Assembly: GCF_036924515.1 (NCBI RefSeq)
Contig: NZ_JAZHRR010000001.1
Location: forward strand, 7,411,001-7,475,000
Source of the DNA: Bradyrhizobium sp. AZCC 1610
GTDB lineage: Bacteria > Pseudomonadota > Alphaproteobacteria > Rhizobiales > Xanthobacteraceae
Length of the DNA stretch: 64,000 nt
Direction of reading: 5' to 3'
The notes beneath the pieces are model-generated. The model was not told the origin of the DNA, did not search any database, and was given only the letters and a program-made list of their open reading frames with translations. Both the position numbers and the translations under genes were made by a program. This document shows positions 62,150-64,000 of the stretch, in pieces; position 1 is the stretch's first letter; each line of letters starts with the position of its first letter.

Positions 62150-64000
62150 GCTGTTTCCGCCACGGCGCCGCCGGATGGCGGGAACCACGGCTTCATGCCG
62201 AGCTGGCTAAGAAGCTTCTCGCCGCGATCGCGGAACTCGTTCGCCTCCGCCTGCAGCCCGTGCCGGCCGTAGAGGTCCGCACGGGTGAGGTGACAGTGCG
62301 CCAGCAGCGGCAACAGATCGAGTTCGCCGGAAATGGCGCTCGCGTTCTCGATCATTCTCTCGCCGGCTTCAAGATCGTCAGCGCGCGCGGCGTGGATCGT
62401 CGCCGCCAGCCAGCAGGCGTGGGCTTCTGCCGCGCGTTCGCCGAGGCTCCTCGTCCGCTCCAGCAGGTCGGTCAGCGTCTTCAGCGCCTTGTCGAATTCG
62501 CCGGCAAGCACCAGCGCTTCGACATAGGCGATGAGCGTAAGCGATCGCGTGATCTGGGGTTCGGCAATCTCGTCGAGCGAGACGGCTTTCTCCAGTAACG
62601 CAATCCCCTCCCGGACCTGCCCGAGCCGGGCCATCGTCCGGCCAAGGCCGGCCATGATTCGCGAGGCATAGGCGTCCAGGTCATGGGTGGCACAGACGTC
62701 GAGCAGGCGGTTGAAAACCAGGATGGCGGCTCCGCCGTCTCCCTTGTGGAGGGCGATAGATCCGATGCTCCAATAGGCCCACATGACCGAATCCGGCTGC
62801 CCGACGGCGTCCGCCCGGCGCGCCGCCTCGGCAGCACAGGCTTCCGCCTTATCGAATTCGCCGACGACGGCGAGACAGATCGAAAGGTGGCTTCGGGCAA
62901 ATGCAGCGGGCAGGACGGGGAGGCCGTGAAAGTCGTCCGACGGCTTGCCGTCGAGCATGGCCAGAATCCCTTCGAACGATTCGATGGCCGCACGGAATTC
63001 GCCGCGGGCCTGTCTGGCGCGCGCCATGTACATCTTCGTCGCGAGCTGCAGCCGCTCGTTGTCCCCGGCGAGGCTCAAGGCCCGCTCGCCCGTCGCCAGC
63101 GCCTCTGCGTACCGAGCCTTCAGGACAAGACAATTGGCGGTAAAGGAATGAATCCGTCCGAGCCTGGCGCTGTCCTCGAGCTGTGCGGCAATCTGTTCAG
63201 CCGCATTGAGGCAATCAAGCGTTTGCTGGACGCGCCCCAACGGCGTCAACGCATGCCGCAAGTCGATGCGCAAATCGATCGCCAGCGTGGGCCGCTCGTC
63301 CGACGGCAAATGCTCGACGGCGATAAGCGCACCTTCGAGATGCTGAACCGCAGCGCGGTTTGCTGCACGGGCGACTTCCCGCGCGGCGGCGACCTGGAGA
63401 TGAACGACCGCCCGGTCCCATGCCTGGGCGCGAACGGCATGGAAGGCCAGCCAGTCGGATTTTTCGATCAGCCGATCGGCATATACCTGCTCACCGGCAA
63501 TCAGGCTCGCGGTATGGAGCGTGCGGCGCCGGTCCGCCGAAAGCATCCGGTAGGCTGCATCGTGAACCAGCGCGTGCTTGAACCTGTATTCGATGTCCGG
63601 AAACAGGTTTGTCTCGTAGAGAAATTCGGCATCCTGGAGTCGCTTTAGCGCCTCGCGCAGCTGATCCGGGCGCAAGTGTGCCACGGCCTGCAGGATGCTG
63701 AGAGGCACTTCATATCCAATGACGGCCGCGGCCTGCAGCAGGCGCTTGTCAACGAGAGATAGCCTGTCGATGCGCGAGGTCAGCAGGGCTTCGATCGTCT
63801 GGGGTATCTTGAGCTCGACGATCGACGTTGTGGTGTGATAGTCGGCGCGCTTGCCGTTGAGCACGCCGGTCTCGACGAGAGACCGCACGCTCTCCTCCAG
63901 GAACAACGGTGTCCCGCCCGTTTTCTCGATGAGGATTTCCTTGAGCTGTCCCAGCGCCTCGTCGAGGCCGATCAGCGCGTCGAGCAATTCGCTCGCGATG
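62146..64000 (-). CDS. AAA/TPR signalling protein, C-terminal part
   Basis: The frame is open across the right edge, so the N-terminus is missing. It begins in the window with a segment containing LIEKTGGTPLFLEESVRSLV, the end of an AAA (STAND-like) ATPase domain. IPQTIEALLTSRIDRLSLVDKRLLQAAAVIGYEV and FKHALVHDAAYRMLSADRRRTLH follow, then about ten TPR-like helical pairs to a C-terminus GMKPWFPPSGG. This layout is typical of adenylate/guanylate-cyclase-domain proteins with AAA and TPR parts; the cyclase domain, if present, is outside the window. At least 617 residues are visible. Confidence 0.75.
   Translation of the reverse strand, partial: IASELLDALIGLDEALGQLKEILIEKTGGTPLFLEESVRSLVETGVLNGKRADYHTTTSIVELKIPQTIEALLTSRIDRLSLVDKRLLQAAAVIGYEVPLSILQAVAHLRPDQLREALKRLQDAEFLYETNLFPDIEYRFKHALVHDAAYRMLSADRRRTLHTASLIAGEQVYADRLIEKSDWLAFHAVRAQAWDRAVVHLQVAAAREVARAANRAAVQHLEGALIAVEHLPSDERPTLAIDLRIDLRHALTPLGRVQQTLDCLNAAEQIAAQLEDSARLGRIHSFTANCLVLKARYAEALATGERALSLAGDNERLQLATKMYMARARQARGEFRAAIESFEGILAMLDGKPSDDFHGLPVLPAAFARSHLSICLAVVGEFDKAEACAAEAARRADAVGQPDSVMWAYWSIGSIALHKGDGGAAILVFNRLLDVCATHDLDAYASRIMAGLGRTMARLGQVREGIALLEKAVSLDEIAEPQITRSLTLIAYVEALVLAGEFDKALKTLTDLLERTRSLGERAAEAHACWLAATIHAARADDLEAGERMIENASAISGELDLLPLLAHCHLTRADLYGRHGLQAEANEFRDRGEKLLSQLGMKPWFPPSGGAVAETA

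Overview
The window is a high-GC alphaproteobacterial chromosome segment. Gene content, gene order and the families of dispersed palindromic repeats all point to Bradyrhizobium or a close relative (Nitrobacteraceae). This assignment is an inference from family knowledge; no 16S or other phylogenetic marker was compared. Most of the window is core metabolism and housekeeping. No tRNA, rRNA, CRISPR array, prophage or plasmid function was found.

Layout. 1-6.6 kb: end of an exported protein, dapF, mtaB, an IS30-family element, an RluA-type pseudouridine synthase, ftsY and yciB. 6.7-10.1 kb: a leftward group with a small exported helix-hairpin-helix protein and the cytochrome c maturation genes ccmABCDG. 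10.3-13.0 kb: acnA, with an Irr-box-like site upstream. 13.2-16.5 kb: DUF1223 and DUF2794 proteins, an acetyltransferase and a Bax-inhibitor-1-like protein, separated by palindromic repeats. 16.8-22.7 kb: an FtsX-type permease with its LolD-like ATPase, divergent tesA, then thpR and zapE. 22.9-33.3 kb: the TCA block mdh-sucC-(DUF1579-like)-sucD-sucA-sucB-SDR-lpdA, which encodes malate dehydrogenase, succinyl-CoA synthetase and the whole 2-oxoglutarate dehydrogenase complex. lpdA carries a one-base frameshift. 33.5-39.5 kb: a membrane protein, a DUF4337 protein, xerC, priA, a PPOX flavoprotein and an RlpA-like protein. 40.2-45.3 kb: the F1 ATP synthase operon atpHAGDC.

45.5-47.6 kb is a decayed heat-shock locus read leftward. 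It has a candidate sigma-32 promoter and a ROSE-type RNA thermometer, then an hsp20 gene with an internal deletion, an intact hsp20, a conserved hypothetical gene, a 36-residue ORF and an HtrA/Do PDZ remnant. 47.8-58.6 kb is a long leftward housekeeping stretch: obgE-proB-proA-nadD-rsfS-rlmH-envC-like-ctpA, a divergent polysaccharide deacetylase and two rppH paralogues. This covers proline synthesis, NAD synthesis, ribosome maturation and envelope remodelling.

58.9-64.0 kb looks accessory. It holds a beta-lactamase-fold serine hydrolase with a lysine-rich N-terminus, an ATP-grasp ligase, two small basic proteins (one ending in seven lysines), and the C-terminal part of a large AAA/TPR regulatory protein that runs off the window.

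The most notable observations are the ROSE thermometer left in front of a broken hsp20, the lpdA frameshift, the IS30 element that splits a repeat whose target can be rebuilt exactly, the Irr-box-like site at acnA, and the nested inverted repeats before sucC. No clearly new biological system was identified. The 58.9-62.1 kb cluster is the least explained coding region.
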